From positions 1-52,596 of the forward strand of contig JAILON010000059.1 in NCBI GenBank assembly GCA_024690865.1: a stretch of DNA of 52,596 nucleotides. Reading direction: 5' to 3'. The notes beneath the pieces are model-generated. The model saw only the letters and a list, made by a program, of their open reading frames with translations. It searched no databases and was not told the DNA's origin. Below are positions 42,782 through 51,679 of this stretch, piece after piece. The position numbers and the translations under genes are program-made. The stretch's first letter is position 1; every line of letters starts with the position of its first letter. Source of the DNA: Treponema sp. GTDB taxonomy: Bacteria > Spirochaetota > Spirochaetia > Treponematales > Treponemataceae.

Positions 42782-43984
42782 ATGGATGACATACAGGTAC
42801 TTATATGCGATGATTCTGCCTTGATGCGTAACCTCATCTCGCGTATGGTGGATTCAACTACGGGACTGCATACTGTTGGTACGGCAATGAACGGAAAGTT
42901 CTGCTTGCAGAAGATTCCTGCCCTGCAGCCCGACATAATAATTCTTGACATAGAAATGCCGGAAATGAACGGCATTGAGTTCCTCAAAGAGCGCAAGAAG
43001 CAGGGATTGGATATTCCTGTCATAGTCCTTTCGTCGGTTGCCACAAAGGGGGCCTCCGTCACGATGCAGGCCTTGGAGCTTGGTGCGAGCGACTTCATAA
43101 CCAAACCTGCCGGTTCCGTTTCCAGCAACATCAGTTCCGTCGGGGGTGACCTCATCGAGATGATAGCCTCTTACGGCCGTCGGTACGCAGTCCGCAAGGG
43201 GAAAGATGTCTATCCGATGGACTTCTTCCTTCACGAGGCGAAGCTGAAGGAGGCGGAGGCCGCGGCGAAGAAAGAAGGCCTTGCCGACAAGGTGAAGCCG
43301 ATTCCCCCGCAGGGAACCACTGCTCCGGGACTTCCCAAAACGCTGTTCCAGCCGCAGAAGAAGGAACCTTCCGTAATAGAGGCGCTGAGGAAGCCGGGAC
43401 CCATAGACATAATTGCCCTTGGAATTTCCACTGGCGGTCCCAATGCCCTGCGCGAGGTCTTTGCCAAGCTCGATCCCAAGTTGCCCCGGCCTATCCTTGT
43501 CGTCCAGCACATGCCGGCCGGCTTTACCAAGGAGTTTGCGGCCAGCTTGAACCGCATATGTCCGCTTGAAGTCAAAGAGGCGGAGGATGGAGATTTGATC
43601 CACCCCGGGCAGATTTACATAGCTCCCGGCGACTACCATATAAAGGTGGAAAAATCCACCCTGTGCAATGTAATCCGGCTTTCCAAAGAAGATTTGCGCA
43701 ATGGACACAGGCCTTCCGCCGATGTCCTCTTTGAGTCCGTTGCCAAACTGTACCAGAACAGGGCGTTGGGCATCATTATGACTGGAATGGGACGCGACGG
43801 TGCCGCCCAGCTTGCAGAAATGCGCAGGCAGGGGGCGTGGACGTTGGGTCAAGATGAAAAGTCTTCTATAGTATACGGCATGCCCCGTGCTGCCTTCGAG
43901 CTGGGAGCTGTTCAGAAGCAGGTCAGCTTGGAGAATATGGCCAGGGAGATAAACAGCACCGTCACGGAGCATGTGAACGGATAA
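42782..43984 (+). CDS. cheB: CheB methylesterase / response regulator (second copy)
   Basis: 400 aa. Receiver domain (1-120) with VLICDDSA and IILDIEMPEMNG. A long charged linker (about 140-205) leads to the methylesterase domain with catalytic Ser in GISTGGPNAL, His in VVQHMPAGF and Asp in GMGRDGA. AGGAGGGGG precedes the ATG. Pairs with cheR2 for receptor adaptation. It is longer than the operon cheB at 23658, mainly in the linker. Confidence 0.95.
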   Translation: MDDIQVLICDDSALMRNLISRMVDSTTGLHTVGTAMNGKFCLQKIPALQPDIIILDIEMPEMNGIEFLKERKKQGLDIPVIVLSSVATKGASVTMQALELGASDFITKPAGSVSSNISSVGGDLIEMIASYGRRYAVRKGKDVYPMDFFLHEAKLKEAEAAAKKEGLADKVKPIPPQGTTAPGLPKTLFQPQKKEPSVIEALRKPGPIDIIALGISTGGPNALREVFAKLDPKLPRPILVVQHMPAGFTKEFAASLNRICPLEVKEAEDGDLIHPGQIYIAPGDYHIKVEKSTLCNVIRLSKEDLRNGHRPSADVLFESVAKLYQNRALGIIMTGMGRDGAAQLAEMRRQGAWTLGQDEKSSIVYGMPRAAFELGAVQKQVSLENMAREINSTVTEHVNG

Positions 43985-44100
43985 TCGGCATCTTCTAAAA
44001 GGCTGCTTGTTCCGTTTTGAGATGTTGCCGTGGGGCGATGCCTTGCTGCAGCTCGGCCAGCCGTATGCAATCGTGCGCCGTATGATATTTTATTTTCAGT

Positions 44101-44133
44101 GGAAGCTCGAAAAACCGTGTTTTTCGAGCTTCC
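44101..44133. repeat. Perfect 15-bp palindrome upstream of the prenyl synthase
   Basis: GGAAGCTCGAAAAAC, CGT, GTTTTTCGAGCTTCC: two perfect 15-nt arms. No T-run follows, so it is not a standard terminator. It ends 15 bp before the next start codon, and its centre resembles the repeat at 45301-45336. Confidence 0.75.
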
Positions 44134-44148
44134 CTGCTGTTGAGCCTT

Positions 44149-45246
44149 ATGGACAAACGTTTTTTACCCTACCTTGATCGAATTGAAAAAGAAATTGCAG
44201 GATGTCTTCCCCGTCCCCAAGGGGCCGCATGGGCTGCCGCTACATTCGGTGAGGAATTTCCCGCTGTGACTGCCGAACACTGGCAGAACCTTGTCGAGCC
44301 ATGCCGTGAGCTTGTTGACTTGGGAGGAAAGCGCTGGAGGCCCCTGCTTCTGGTCCTTTGTGCAAAAGCCTGGCTGGAGGCTGGTGGGGAAAAAAATCCC
44401 TATGACGCTCCTGTTTTGGATGCTGCCTACCATCTGGTCCCCCTTGTTGAATTTATCCATACGGCAAGCCTCATCCATGATGACATTGAGGATTCCTCAA
44501 CGACGAGGCGTGGTAAGGATGCCGCCTACATCACGTGGGGGCTGGATACTGCCATAAATGCAGGCTCCTGGCTTTACTTTGAGGCGGCATGCTGTATAGA
44601 CAGCCTTTCCCTGGACGCTGACTTTAAGCTGCGGCTCTATAGGAACTATACGATGGAACTCCGTCGCCTGCACCTTGGACAGGCAATGGATATAGCCTGG
44701 CACAGGTCAACCGCTGGTGCATCCTTCCCGAGCGAGGCCGAATACATTGCGATGGTGCGGAATAAGACGGGAACCCTGGCCTCGTTGGCTGCAAAGATAG
44801 GAATGTTGTCCGCTGGGGCGGATGAGGAGTCTGTCCGAATTGCCGGGGAGGCGGCTTCCTGCATAGGCGCGGGGTTCCAGGTTATTGACGACGTTATAAA
44901 CCTTACGACGGGGAATCCCGGCAAGAAACGGGGGGATGACATTGTTGAAGGCAAGCGGTCGTTGCCGGTCCTGCTTTTCGTGGAAAAATACGGCCGCAAT
45001 TCCCAGGAATGCGAAACCCTTTCCGCCTGTTTCCGACGGGCATCGGAGGAAGGGATTGAAAGTCCTTCCGTTGAGGAAGCCATAGGCCTTTTGGAAGGGG
45101 CAGGGGTGATTGAAGCCGCCAGGGACAAAGGAACTGGCTTTATACGGGAAGCCTGTTCCTCGTTCACCAGCCTGTTCGGTCAGGACAATGATTCGGCTGC
45201 AAGCATCTGCAACTTGTTTTATTCTATGGTTCCTGCTATACTGTAG
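44149..45246 (+). CDS. Polyprenyl diphosphate synthase
   Basis: About 365 aa from the ATG at 44149; a TTG at 44140 is in frame. It belongs to the trans-isoprenyl diphosphate synthase family, which elongates isoprenoid diphosphates with IPP. GGKRWRPLLLVL and the first Asp-rich motif (HDDIEDSSTTRRG) are intact. The second reads GAGFQVIDDVINLTTGNPGKKRGDDI, with Asn where the third Asp (DDxxD) usually sits. Chain length cannot be read reliably. It has no clear ribosome site and stands alone between palindromes. Confidence 0.88.
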   Translation: MDKRFLPYLDRIEKEIAGCLPRPQGAAWAAATFGEEFPAVTAEHWQNLVEPCRELVDLGGKRWRPLLLVLCAKAWLEAGGEKNPYDAPVLDAAYHLVPLVEFIHTASLIHDDIEDSSTTRRGKDAAYITWGLDTAINAGSWLYFEAACCIDSLSLDADFKLRLYRNYTMELRRLHLGQAMDIAWHRSTAGASFPSEAEYIAMVRNKTGTLASLAAKIGMLSAGADEESVRIAGEAASCIGAGFQVIDDVINLTTGNPGKKRGDDIVEGKRSLPVLLFVEKYGRNSQECETLSACFRRASEEGIESPSVEEAIGLLEGAGVIEAARDKGTGFIREACSSFTSLFGQDNDSAASICNLFYSMVPAIL

Positions 45247-45258
45247 GGAAGATGTAGC

Positions 45259-45284
45259 TTCAAAAGTCCAGAGCTGCTTTTGAA
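45259..45284. repeat. Intergenic inverted repeat TTCAAAAG / CTTTTGAA
   Basis: Perfect 8-bp arms at 45259-45266 and 45277-45284, 12 bp after the prenyl synthase stop. The CTTTTGAAACTGC string also occurs at 282-294, linking it to the other intergenic palindromes. Confidence 0.55.
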
Positions 45285-45300
45285 ACTGCACGGAACTTGG

Positions 45301-45336
45301 GGGAATCTCGAAAAAACGTGGTTTTAGAGATGTCCC
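45301..45336. repeat. Palindrome upstream of the TPR gene, related to 44101-44133
   Basis: GGG..ATCTC..AAAA, centre containing CGTG, TTTT..GAGAT..CCC. It shares the A-run/CGTG/T-run core with the perfect palindrome at 44101. It lies about 15 nt before the GGGAGGGGG ribosome site of the next gene. Confidence 0.5.
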
Positions 45337-45358
45337 GATATCCTAAGGGAGGGGGCTC

Positions 45359-45883
45359 ATGCGAGAAAACTGCGAAAGTTTGAACAACCAGGCCATAAAG
45401 CTTGCCTCGACAGGGGATTACACGGAGGCTATCGCCTGTTTTATGCGTGCGATAAACATAGAGAAGGAGAACTATTTGCTTTGGTTCAACCTTGCCCTTA
45501 CATACCGCGATGCGGGAGACATAAAGGATGCGAGGAAGGCCATTCAGAATGCCTTCGAGATTAATCCGACGAATGAAGAGGTTGTAGAGACCCTTGCCAC
45601 CATATGTTTCGACTGCGGGGACATCCCGTCTGCCTTCGAGTATGCGATGATGGGGTTGGACATGAACGAAAACAATTGCCGCCTCTGGAATACGCTTGGA
45701 GTCCTCTACTTCAACCAGGACGACTATCAGACGGCGAGCGATGCCTTTGAGAATGCCCTTGTGCTGAATCCATATTATTATGATGCCCTCTACAACCTGC
45801 GCGATTGCTACGAGGAGCTGGGGAATTTCACCGGCGCAAAAATCTGCAATGACAAGATGAAGGAACTCCCAAAACGCAGATGA
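45359..45883 (+). CDS. Small TPR protein
   Basis: 174 aa, cytoplasmic, made almost wholly of about four to five TPR units (for example NNQAIKLASTGDYTEAIACFMRAI; LWFNLALTYRDAGDIKDARKAIQNAF). No signal peptide or catalytic domain. AAGGGAGGGGG precedes the ATG. Its stop overlaps the next start (ATGA), so it leads a translationally coupled run of RseC-like protein and two glycosyltransferases. A scaffolding role is the usual reading for such proteins. Confidence 0.87.
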   Translation: MRENCESLNNQAIKLASTGDYTEAIACFMRAINIEKENYLLWFNLALTYRDAGDIKDARKAIQNAFEINPTNEEVVETLATICFDCGDIPSAFEYAMMGLDMNENNCRLWNTLGVLYFNQDDYQTASDAFENALVLNPYYYDALYNLRDCYEELGNFTGAKICNDKMKELPKRR

Positions 45884-46320
45884 GCAGGAAGGCTGTTGTT
45901 CTTTCATCCGAAGGAGGGCTTGTTTCTGTCCTTCCCGTCTCCAAGCCGGAATGTGCTTCGTGTACTGCCTCATGCGGCAGGAAGGAGGATGCAGTGTACG
46001 TTGCCAATCCAAAGGGCTTTCCTGTCAACGTTGGCGACGTCGTCTACATAGCGGCCAACCGCAGGTGGCAGGCGTTGGAGGGGCTTGTTTCCCTTCTGTT
46101 TCCATTCCTTTCTGCCGTGGTCGGATATTTTGCTGCCGGCTTCCTTGCTGTCCGATGCAACCGGATTCCTTCGGATGGTATGCGGGCAGTCTTCGTGCTT
46201 GCGTTCCTGTTCAGTGCCTCCGCCGTGGTCCTCCTGTGCACCAGGGTCCTGCGGCTTGGCGGCAGGGTTGAAATAGTGGGTGCCGGAGGAATGGATCCTG
46301 ACGGCAGGTCCGTACGATGA
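45880..46320 (+). CDS. RseC/MucC-family membrane protein
   Basis: 146 aa. A small N-terminal domain with Cys motif PECASCTASCGRKED, then two membrane helices (about 68-90 and 105-127). This is the layout of RseC proteins, which in other bacteria are linked to Rnf-type electron transfer and SoxR reduction. No rnf genes are in the window. Overlaps both neighbours by 4 bp. Confidence 0.82.
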   Translation: MSRKAVVLSSEGGLVSVLPVSKPECASCTASCGRKEDAVYVANPKGFPVNVGDVVYIAANRRWQALEGLVSLLFPFLSAVVGYFAAGFLAVRCNRIPSDGMRAVFVLAFLFSASAVVLLCTRVLRLGGRVEIVGAGGMDPDGRSVR

Positions 46321-47450
46321 AGGTGGCGATAATGCACGACTGGCTGGTGACCTACGGAGGTGGCGAGCGGGTCCTCCAGCAGCTGCTGGTCCTCTATCCG
46401 GATGCGGACATATATACCTTGGTTTACGACAGGAAAAGGATGGCTTCCTTCTTTCCTCCTGAAAGGGTCCATGTTTCCCGTCTGCAGCGGCTGCCCATGG
46501 CAACGAGGCTGTATACGAAGATGCTGTCCCTTATGCCTGGTGTATGGGAGGACTTCGATTTGACCGGCTACGACCTGGTCCTTTCTTCCTCCTCATCCTG
46601 CGCCAAAGGGGTGATAACCCGGCCCGACGTTCCCCATGTTGCGTTCATCCACAGTCCCATGCGCTATGCCTGGGACCTCTACTACGACTACTATGCACGC
46701 TCCGGCCTTCTGACCCGCCTCTTCATGAAGCGATGGATTCCGGCATTGCGGCAGTGGGATTACGTTTCCAGCCAGAGGATCGACTGTATTGTGGCGAATT
46801 CGCACTACGTTGCCCGCCGCATACGGAAGTTCTGGGGACGGGATGCAGTTGTAGTCAATCCCCCGGTGAATACGTCGGGCCTTTCTCCGAATGGGCTCGG
46901 CGACGAAGGCTTTTACCTGGCGTTCAGCCGCATGGTTTCATACAAGCGGCTGGACCTTGCCATACAGGCCTGCGGCAGGACAGGGCGGAAGCTGGTCGTC
47001 ATAGGCGGCGGCAGCCAGGAAAAGGAGCTGAAAAAACTGGCGGCCTCGTTCAAGGGGGTGGACATACGCTTCACCGGCCGAATTCCAGATGAAGAGGTGA
47101 AGTCATACCTGCAGCGCTGCAGGGCCCTGCTGTTCTGTGCCCAGGAGGACTTTGGCATAATTCCGGTGGAAGCCCAGGCTTGTGGCCGTCCGGTCATAGC
47201 CTACGGTTCCGGCGGGGCCCTGGAAACGGTTGTAGACGGAAAAACCGGCGTCTTCTTTGACAGGCAGGACGTGGATTCCCTGCTGGATGCCTTGGAACGC
47301 TTTGAACGGTTGGAAGGGGAGGGGGCGTTCGTCCCTTCCGCCATTGCGGAGCATGCCGCATCTTTTTCAGAAGCCCGCTTCCGTGACCAGATGGCCGCCG
47401 TGATAGCGAAGACCGTGCAGTCGGTAAAAGGACAAGGCGGGACGCTGTGA
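46317..47450 (+). CDS. GT4-family glycosyltransferase
   Basis: 377 aa with the GT-B fold. The N-terminal half has HDWLVTYGGGERVLQQLL and the C-terminal half VVIGGGSQEKELKKL, then the E-x7-E motif in EDFGIIPVEAQACGRPVIAYGSGGALETV. It transfers a sugar from a nucleotide sugar to an envelope glycan acceptor; the sugar cannot be told. It resembles the WbaZ-type mannosyltransferases. No membrane helices. Coupled by ATGA to the genes on both sides. Confidence 0.9.
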   Translation: MKVAIMHDWLVTYGGGERVLQQLLVLYPDADIYTLVYDRKRMASFFPPERVHVSRLQRLPMATRLYTKMLSLMPGVWEDFDLTGYDLVLSSSSSCAKGVITRPDVPHVAFIHSPMRYAWDLYYDYYARSGLLTRLFMKRWIPALRQWDYVSSQRIDCIVANSHYVARRIRKFWGRDAVVVNPPVNTSGLSPNGLGDEGFYLAFSRMVSYKRLDLAIQACGRTGRKLVVIGGGSQEKELKKLAASFKGVDIRFTGRIPDEEVKSYLQRCRALLFCAQEDFGIIPVEAQACGRPVIAYGSGGALETVVDGKTGVFFDRQDVDSLLDALERFERLEGEGAFVPSAIAEHAASFSEARFRDQMAAVIAKTVQSVKGQGGTL

Positions 47451-48553
47451 GGCTGGCCGTTGACTGCAGGATGTATGGAAAAAGCGGCATCGGAAGCTTC
47501 CTGGCCGGTGTCCTGCCTTTCCTCTGTGCAGACGGGGATATGGACTCCATCCTGCTTCTTGCAGGCGAGGCCCCTGTTCCGGGGCTGGACGGGTTGGTCC
47601 GCGATTTTTCCCAAAAAGCTTTTCTGCTCCACTGTGGAGTAAAGCCGTTTTCCATTCGGGAGCTGCTTTTTTTCCCTAGGAAACTGGCTGCCATGATAAA
47701 CAGCTGCGACTGCTACTTCAGCCCCTACTGCAACGTTCCGGCGGGAATCAAGATACCCGTGTATACGACGATACATGACCTTGTGTTCCTGGATTTTCCC
47801 GGCCTTGCCGGCAGGGTGGGGGTGCTGGCGAGAAAAATCCTGTACAAGTATGCGGTATTCCGTTCCAAGGCGGTGTTCACGGTCTCCGAATTCAGCAGGG
47901 GCAGGATACTGGAACTGCTGTCGTGCAGGAAGCCCGTGTATGTTGCTTGCAACGGCATTCCCCGTTTTCTGGAAGATGCCAGGCGGAATGGGCGGCTGGA
48001 AGGGCGAACTGCGGATACGAGTGCAGGGGCGTCGGACCCACAAGAAGATTTCGTCATCTTTGTTGGAAACATCAAAGCCCACAAGGGGCTCAGGACCTTG
48101 CTGGAGGCGTTTCCTGCCTTCCGTGCAAAGACGGGGGCACGGCTGGTCATCGTGGGCTCTGCGGAGAACTTCCGCACTAAGGACGAGTCTGTCGGCAGCC
48201 TGCTTGCAGGCGGCATGGACGGGATGGAGTTCACGGGCTACGTCAGCGATGAAAGGCTTGTGGACCTGCTTTCTTCCGCCCGGCTTTTGGTCCAGCCGTC
48301 CCTGTACGAGGGCTTTGGCATTCCCCCGATGGAGGCCCTGTTCTGCGGGACGAAGGCCGTTGTTTCGGACATCCCCGCCTTCAAGGAGGTGTACGGAACG
48401 TTTCCCGTCAGCTTCTTCCGGGCCGGGGACGTGGAGGACCTGCTGGCAAAGATGGATGAAGCCTGGCATGATGCCAGCCCCCTTCCGCCGCTTCCCGACA
48501 GCTACAGCTACGGGAAAGCCGCCGGCACCCTTCTGGCACATATAAAGGTTTGA
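47447..48553 (+). CDS. GT4-family glycosyltransferase (second)
   Basis: 368 aa, GT-B fold. C-terminal half with FVIFVGNIKAHKGLRTLLEAF and the E-x7-E motif in PSLYEGFGIPPMEALFCGTKAVVSD. The N-terminal half includes YTTIHDLVFLDFP and FTVSEFSRGRI. It probably adds a further sugar to the same glycan as the preceding enzyme. A 66-bp gap separates it from the sugar transferase. Confidence 0.9.
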   Translation: MRLAVDCRMYGKSGIGSFLAGVLPFLCADGDMDSILLLAGEAPVPGLDGLVRDFSQKAFLLHCGVKPFSIRELLFFPRKLAAMINSCDCYFSPYCNVPAGIKIPVYTTIHDLVFLDFPGLAGRVGVLARKILYKYAVFRSKAVFTVSEFSRGRILELLSCRKPVYVACNGIPRFLEDARRNGRLEGRTADTSAGASDPQEDFVIFVGNIKAHKGLRTLLEAFPAFRAKTGARLVIVGSAENFRTKDESVGSLLAGGMDGMEFTGYVSDERLVDLLSSARLLVQPSLYEGFGIPPMEALFCGTKAVVSDIPAFKEVYGTFPVSFFRAGDVEDLLAKMDEAWHDASPLPPLPDSYSYGKAAGTLLAHIKV

Positions 48554-48619
48554 TATAGCTGTAACCGGCAGAGCTTTCTTTTGTTTCAGCTATGATGGAG
48601 ATTTTGCGAAGAATGTACG

Positions 48620-50041
48620 ATGACAGAATTAGAATTTGAAAGGTACTTTCATAAAAATTTCAAGCGGACAAGCTCGCTTGTCTCCGGTCTCATTTTGATG
48701 ATTATCGATGCCATGATAGTTCTCCTGTGCATTGGCATTGGCTTTTTCATCGTGAACCTGATAAACCACTCCCTTATAAATTTCCGCTCCTTCGTCACCT
48801 ACTGGATCTACCTGCCGGCAATCCTCGTCGTCTTCTACGCCGCAAGCCTGTATCCCGGCATACTCATTGCCCCGCAGGAGGAAGTGAAGCGCTTCTCGCT
48901 CTGCACATTTTTTGCATTCCTGGGAATCGCGATAAGCATAAACGTCGAGACGGACGACCGCTGGCCCATCGCCGCCGCGCTTGTCCTCGGCTGGCCCTTC
49001 GCCACTTTCCTGCTGCCCATCGGCAGGGAGCTGGCCCGCCATTTCTTTGGCAAGATAAAGCGCTGGGGGGTCCCCGCCGTCATCTATTCCAAGGGTGAGA
49101 ATGCCAGCTTCATCATAGACCGGCTTTTGAAGAACCCCAGCTTCGGCTACATTCCCTGCCTGATTATTACGGATTCCGCCGTACACCGTATGGAATACAG
49201 GGGAATCCCCGTCTTTTTTCCGACGAAGAGCATCAAGAAGATTATAGACAAGCTGGACATCCTGGTGGCCATCGTCTGCGACTACGAGCGGGACAAGGAG
49301 TACATCCAGACCCATTACCGCTATATGATACAGATTCCCAAAAGGCAGCTGTTCACCAACATGTCCCTGCACATGAGGGACTTCGGCGGCATACTGGGCT
49401 TTTCCTCCACCAATTACCTGACCAAGCACGGCGCGCTTTTGGCGAAGCGGGCCATAGACATACTGCTCTGCCTGGTGGCAATGCCCTTCGTGATTCCCCT
49501 TACCGTAATAATAGCCATCTGCATCAAGATGACTTCCAAGGGGCCGGTGTTCTATGCCCACAGGAGGATAGGCAAGAAGCGCAAGGAGATAAGCTGCTGG
49601 AAGTTCCGCTCGATGGTCGCCAATGCCGACAAGGAGCTGGAGCGGATCCTGGCGAGCGACCCCGTGCGGGCCATGGAGTGGAAGAAGGACAGGAAGTTCA
49701 CCGATGATCCCCGCGTCACCAAGTTTGGCAAGTTCCTTCGAAAGACGAGCTTGGACGAGCTGCCCCAGATATGGAATATCCTCATTGGGGAGATGTCCTT
49801 CGTCGGTCCCCGTCCCGTAACGGAGCCGGAGCTGGAAAAATACGGGAAATACTGCGACTACGTGCTGTCCGTTACTCCGGGACTGAGCGGCATGTGGCAG
49901 ATTTCTGGCCGGAGCGACACGGGGTATGAAGAGCGGATAACCCTTGACACCTATTATATACAGAACTGGTCGGTCTGGCTGGACCTGTGGATTCTGGTAA
50001 AGACAATCTGGGTCGTCCTTCGCGGTGTGGGTGCGTATTGA
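48620..50041 (+). CDS. Polyprenyl-phosphate sugar-1-phosphate transferase (WbaP/WcaJ type)
   Basis: 473 aa. Four membrane helices in the first about 140 residues, a cytoplasmic domain, another helix (DILLCLVAMPFVIPLTVIIAICI), then the catalytic region with KGPVFYAHRRIGKKRKEISCWKFRSM, KFLRKTSLDELPQIWNILIGEMSFVGPRP and GLSGMWQISGRSD. It starts glycan assembly by loading a sugar-phosphate onto undecaprenyl phosphate at the inner membrane. The two glycosyltransferases upstream likely extend the product. Confidence 0.93.
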   Translation: MTELEFERYFHKNFKRTSSLVSGLILMIIDAMIVLLCIGIGFFIVNLINHSLINFRSFVTYWIYLPAILVVFYAASLYPGILIAPQEEVKRFSLCTFFAFLGIAISINVETDDRWPIAAALVLGWPFATFLLPIGRELARHFFGKIKRWGVPAVIYSKGENASFIIDRLLKNPSFGYIPCLIITDSAVHRMEYRGIPVFFPTKSIKKIIDKLDILVAIVCDYERDKEYIQTHYRYMIQIPKRQLFTNMSLHMRDFGGILGFSSTNYLTKHGALLAKRAIDILLCLVAMPFVIPLTVIIAICIKMTSKGPVFYAHRRIGKKRKEISCWKFRSMVANADKELERILASDPVRAMEWKKDRKFTDDPRVTKFGKFLRKTSLDELPQIWNILIGEMSFVGPRPVTEPELEKYGKYCDYVLSVTPGLSGMWQISGRSDTGYEERITLDTYYIQNWSVWLDLWILVKTIWVVLRGVGAY

Positions 50042-51624
50042 TGAAAAAGACATTTGCCTGTTTCGCCTGCCTTTTCCTGTTTTTTTTCTCCGCCGCTGCC
50101 GAGCAGTACAGGATTGCGGACGTCACGTTCAATTCAAAAGAAAAGACCGATCCCAAGATGCTGATGCGGAAGATTCCGCCGGTGGAAAAAAACAGGCTGT
50201 TTGCCTCCAAGGAGGAACTGGAAGAATACCTTGCCTACATCTGTCAGCAGCTGGTGAACACCCGCCTTCTTGAGAACATAGAGTACAGCTGGGAACCGTC
50301 CGGCGAAGCCGATTCCGGCGTGCAGCTGGTCAACGTCACGTACTCTTTTGAGGACAGCAAGTCCTTCATGATAGTTCCGTATCCGACCTACAGCTCCAAC
50401 ACGGGGCTTCAGTTCACGGTCATGGCGAACGACCAGAACTTCCTGGGCAAGACGAACCCGTTCAAATTCTTCGCCAACTGCACCTTCGGGACGGAGGAGG
50501 AGCCGGACAATTTTTCCAAGATTACGCCGGGATTCGGAGTGGAGTACAGCTTCCCATTTGACGTTGGGCCGGTGGTTGCCAGCTGGAACAGTCTGGTTGC
50601 CCTGGCATGGACGATCGGAGACTCCATGCCGGAATTTGGCGTTGTGACGGGGCCCAGCCTGGCAATTCCCATCGGGAAACAGCAGTTGAACCTTGCGTTC
50701 CAGCAGTCTGCCATAGGGAAGAAGGACTTCAAGAAATACGACGACAACCCTTACTTTGCCGAACGGGTAAAGATATCCCTTCCCCTGACGATTGCGAAAA
50801 TCGGGACTGCAACGCCCCTTGTCTACCAGCCGTATGCTGATCTGCACTACAATTGGGATGTGAACAGGATAGCGGATGAAAACAACAGGCTGTCTGCCAC
50901 GCCCAAGCTTACCCTGGGGCAGACGACCCGTGTGAATGGAGTGGACTGGCTGGGAAATTTCAGGAACGGGTATTCTTTCTCCACGACCCAGGCAATAAGC
51001 AAGAGCTTCAGGGACGGGGAGATGTCCAGCGGAATCATCCCCTATGTGGACTGCGACATCAAGCTCTTTAAAGGCTGGAAATACGCCGGCCTGGCGGCGA
51101 ACCTGCATTTTTTCACGATGTTCAAGGCCGACGGAAACAAGGATGAGAGCCAGCTGGTGAACATAGGGCCACGGTTGCGCGGTGCCTTGGACAAGCAGGT
51201 CTTTGATACCTCCAACGGCTATGCCAGCATTGACGACTACAACCTGGCCCTTGAAACAGACCAGGCCGTCATCCTGAGCCTGGAGGCCCCCTTCCACCTG
51301 ATTACGACCAACTTTGGGGGATTCCTCAGTTCCATCAACGCGGAGCTGCAGCTTTCGCCCTTTGTCGATATGGCGCTGCTCAAGAACCGTGCGAGGAAGG
51401 TCGGGGACAGCGAAAACAGCCAGGGCTCGATTTTCAGCGTGAAGGATGGAATCTACTGCGCCGGAATCGAAGGCTTCATCTACCCGACAAAGTTCAAAAG
51501 CTATGTCCTGCATGCGAGCATCGGCTTCGACGTGGGCAAGTACATCATAAAGGACTACAACGGGGACTGGCGCAAGGCCGAGAAGGGCTGGGAAATTTCA
51601 GTGGGATTCGGCCACCACTTCTAG
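50041..51624 (+). CDS. BamA/TamA-like outer-membrane barrel protein
   Basis: 527 aa from the ATG at 50041, which shares one base with the preceding TGA. A signal peptide (KKTFACFACLFLFFFSAAA) is followed by a single POTRA-like domain (about 22-105; YRIADVTFNSKEKTDPKML, LVNTRLLENIEYSW). A long beta-rich region follows and ends in GWEISVGFGHHF with a C-terminal Phe, as in outer-membrane barrels. BamA has five POTRA domains, so this is a smaller relative. Position after the sugar transferase suggests a role in glycan export or outer-membrane insertion of the pathway. Confidence 0.8.
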   Translation: MKKTFACFACLFLFFFSAAAEQYRIADVTFNSKEKTDPKMLMRKIPPVEKNRLFASKEELEEYLAYICQQLVNTRLLENIEYSWEPSGEADSGVQLVNVTYSFEDSKSFMIVPYPTYSSNTGLQFTVMANDQNFLGKTNPFKFFANCTFGTEEEPDNFSKITPGFGVEYSFPFDVGPVVASWNSLVALAWTIGDSMPEFGVVTGPSLAIPIGKQQLNLAFQQSAIGKKDFKKYDDNPYFAERVKISLPLTIAKIGTATPLVYQPYADLHYNWDVNRIADENNRLSATPKLTLGQTTRVNGVDWLGNFRNGYSFSTTQAISKSFRDGEMSSGIIPYVDCDIKLFKGWKYAGLAANLHFFTMFKADGNKDESQLVNIGPRLRGALDKQVFDTSNGYASIDDYNLALETDQAVILSLEAPFHLITTNFGGFLSSINAELQLSPFVDMALLKNRARKVGDSENSQGSIFSVKDGIYCAGIEGFIYPTKFKSYVLHASIGFDVGKYIIKDYNGDWRKAEKGWEISVGFGHHF

Positions 51625-51679
51625 TCTGTGGCAATGCACGCCGTGCCGGCAAACTATCTATTATACCTCAGTTCCGGGA

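Noticed and set aside
44101..44133. Rho-independent terminator after cheB2
   Set aside because: Perfect stem but no T-run on either strand; it resembles other intergenic palindromes instead.
48629..50053. 474-codon open frame antisense to the sugar transferase
   Set aside because: The plus-strand catalytic motifs are clear; the antisense is a shadow.
50134..51513. 459-codon open frame antisense to the outer-membrane barrel gene
   Set aside because: The plus-strand gene has a signal peptide, start overlap and C-terminal Phe; the antisense frame has no such support.
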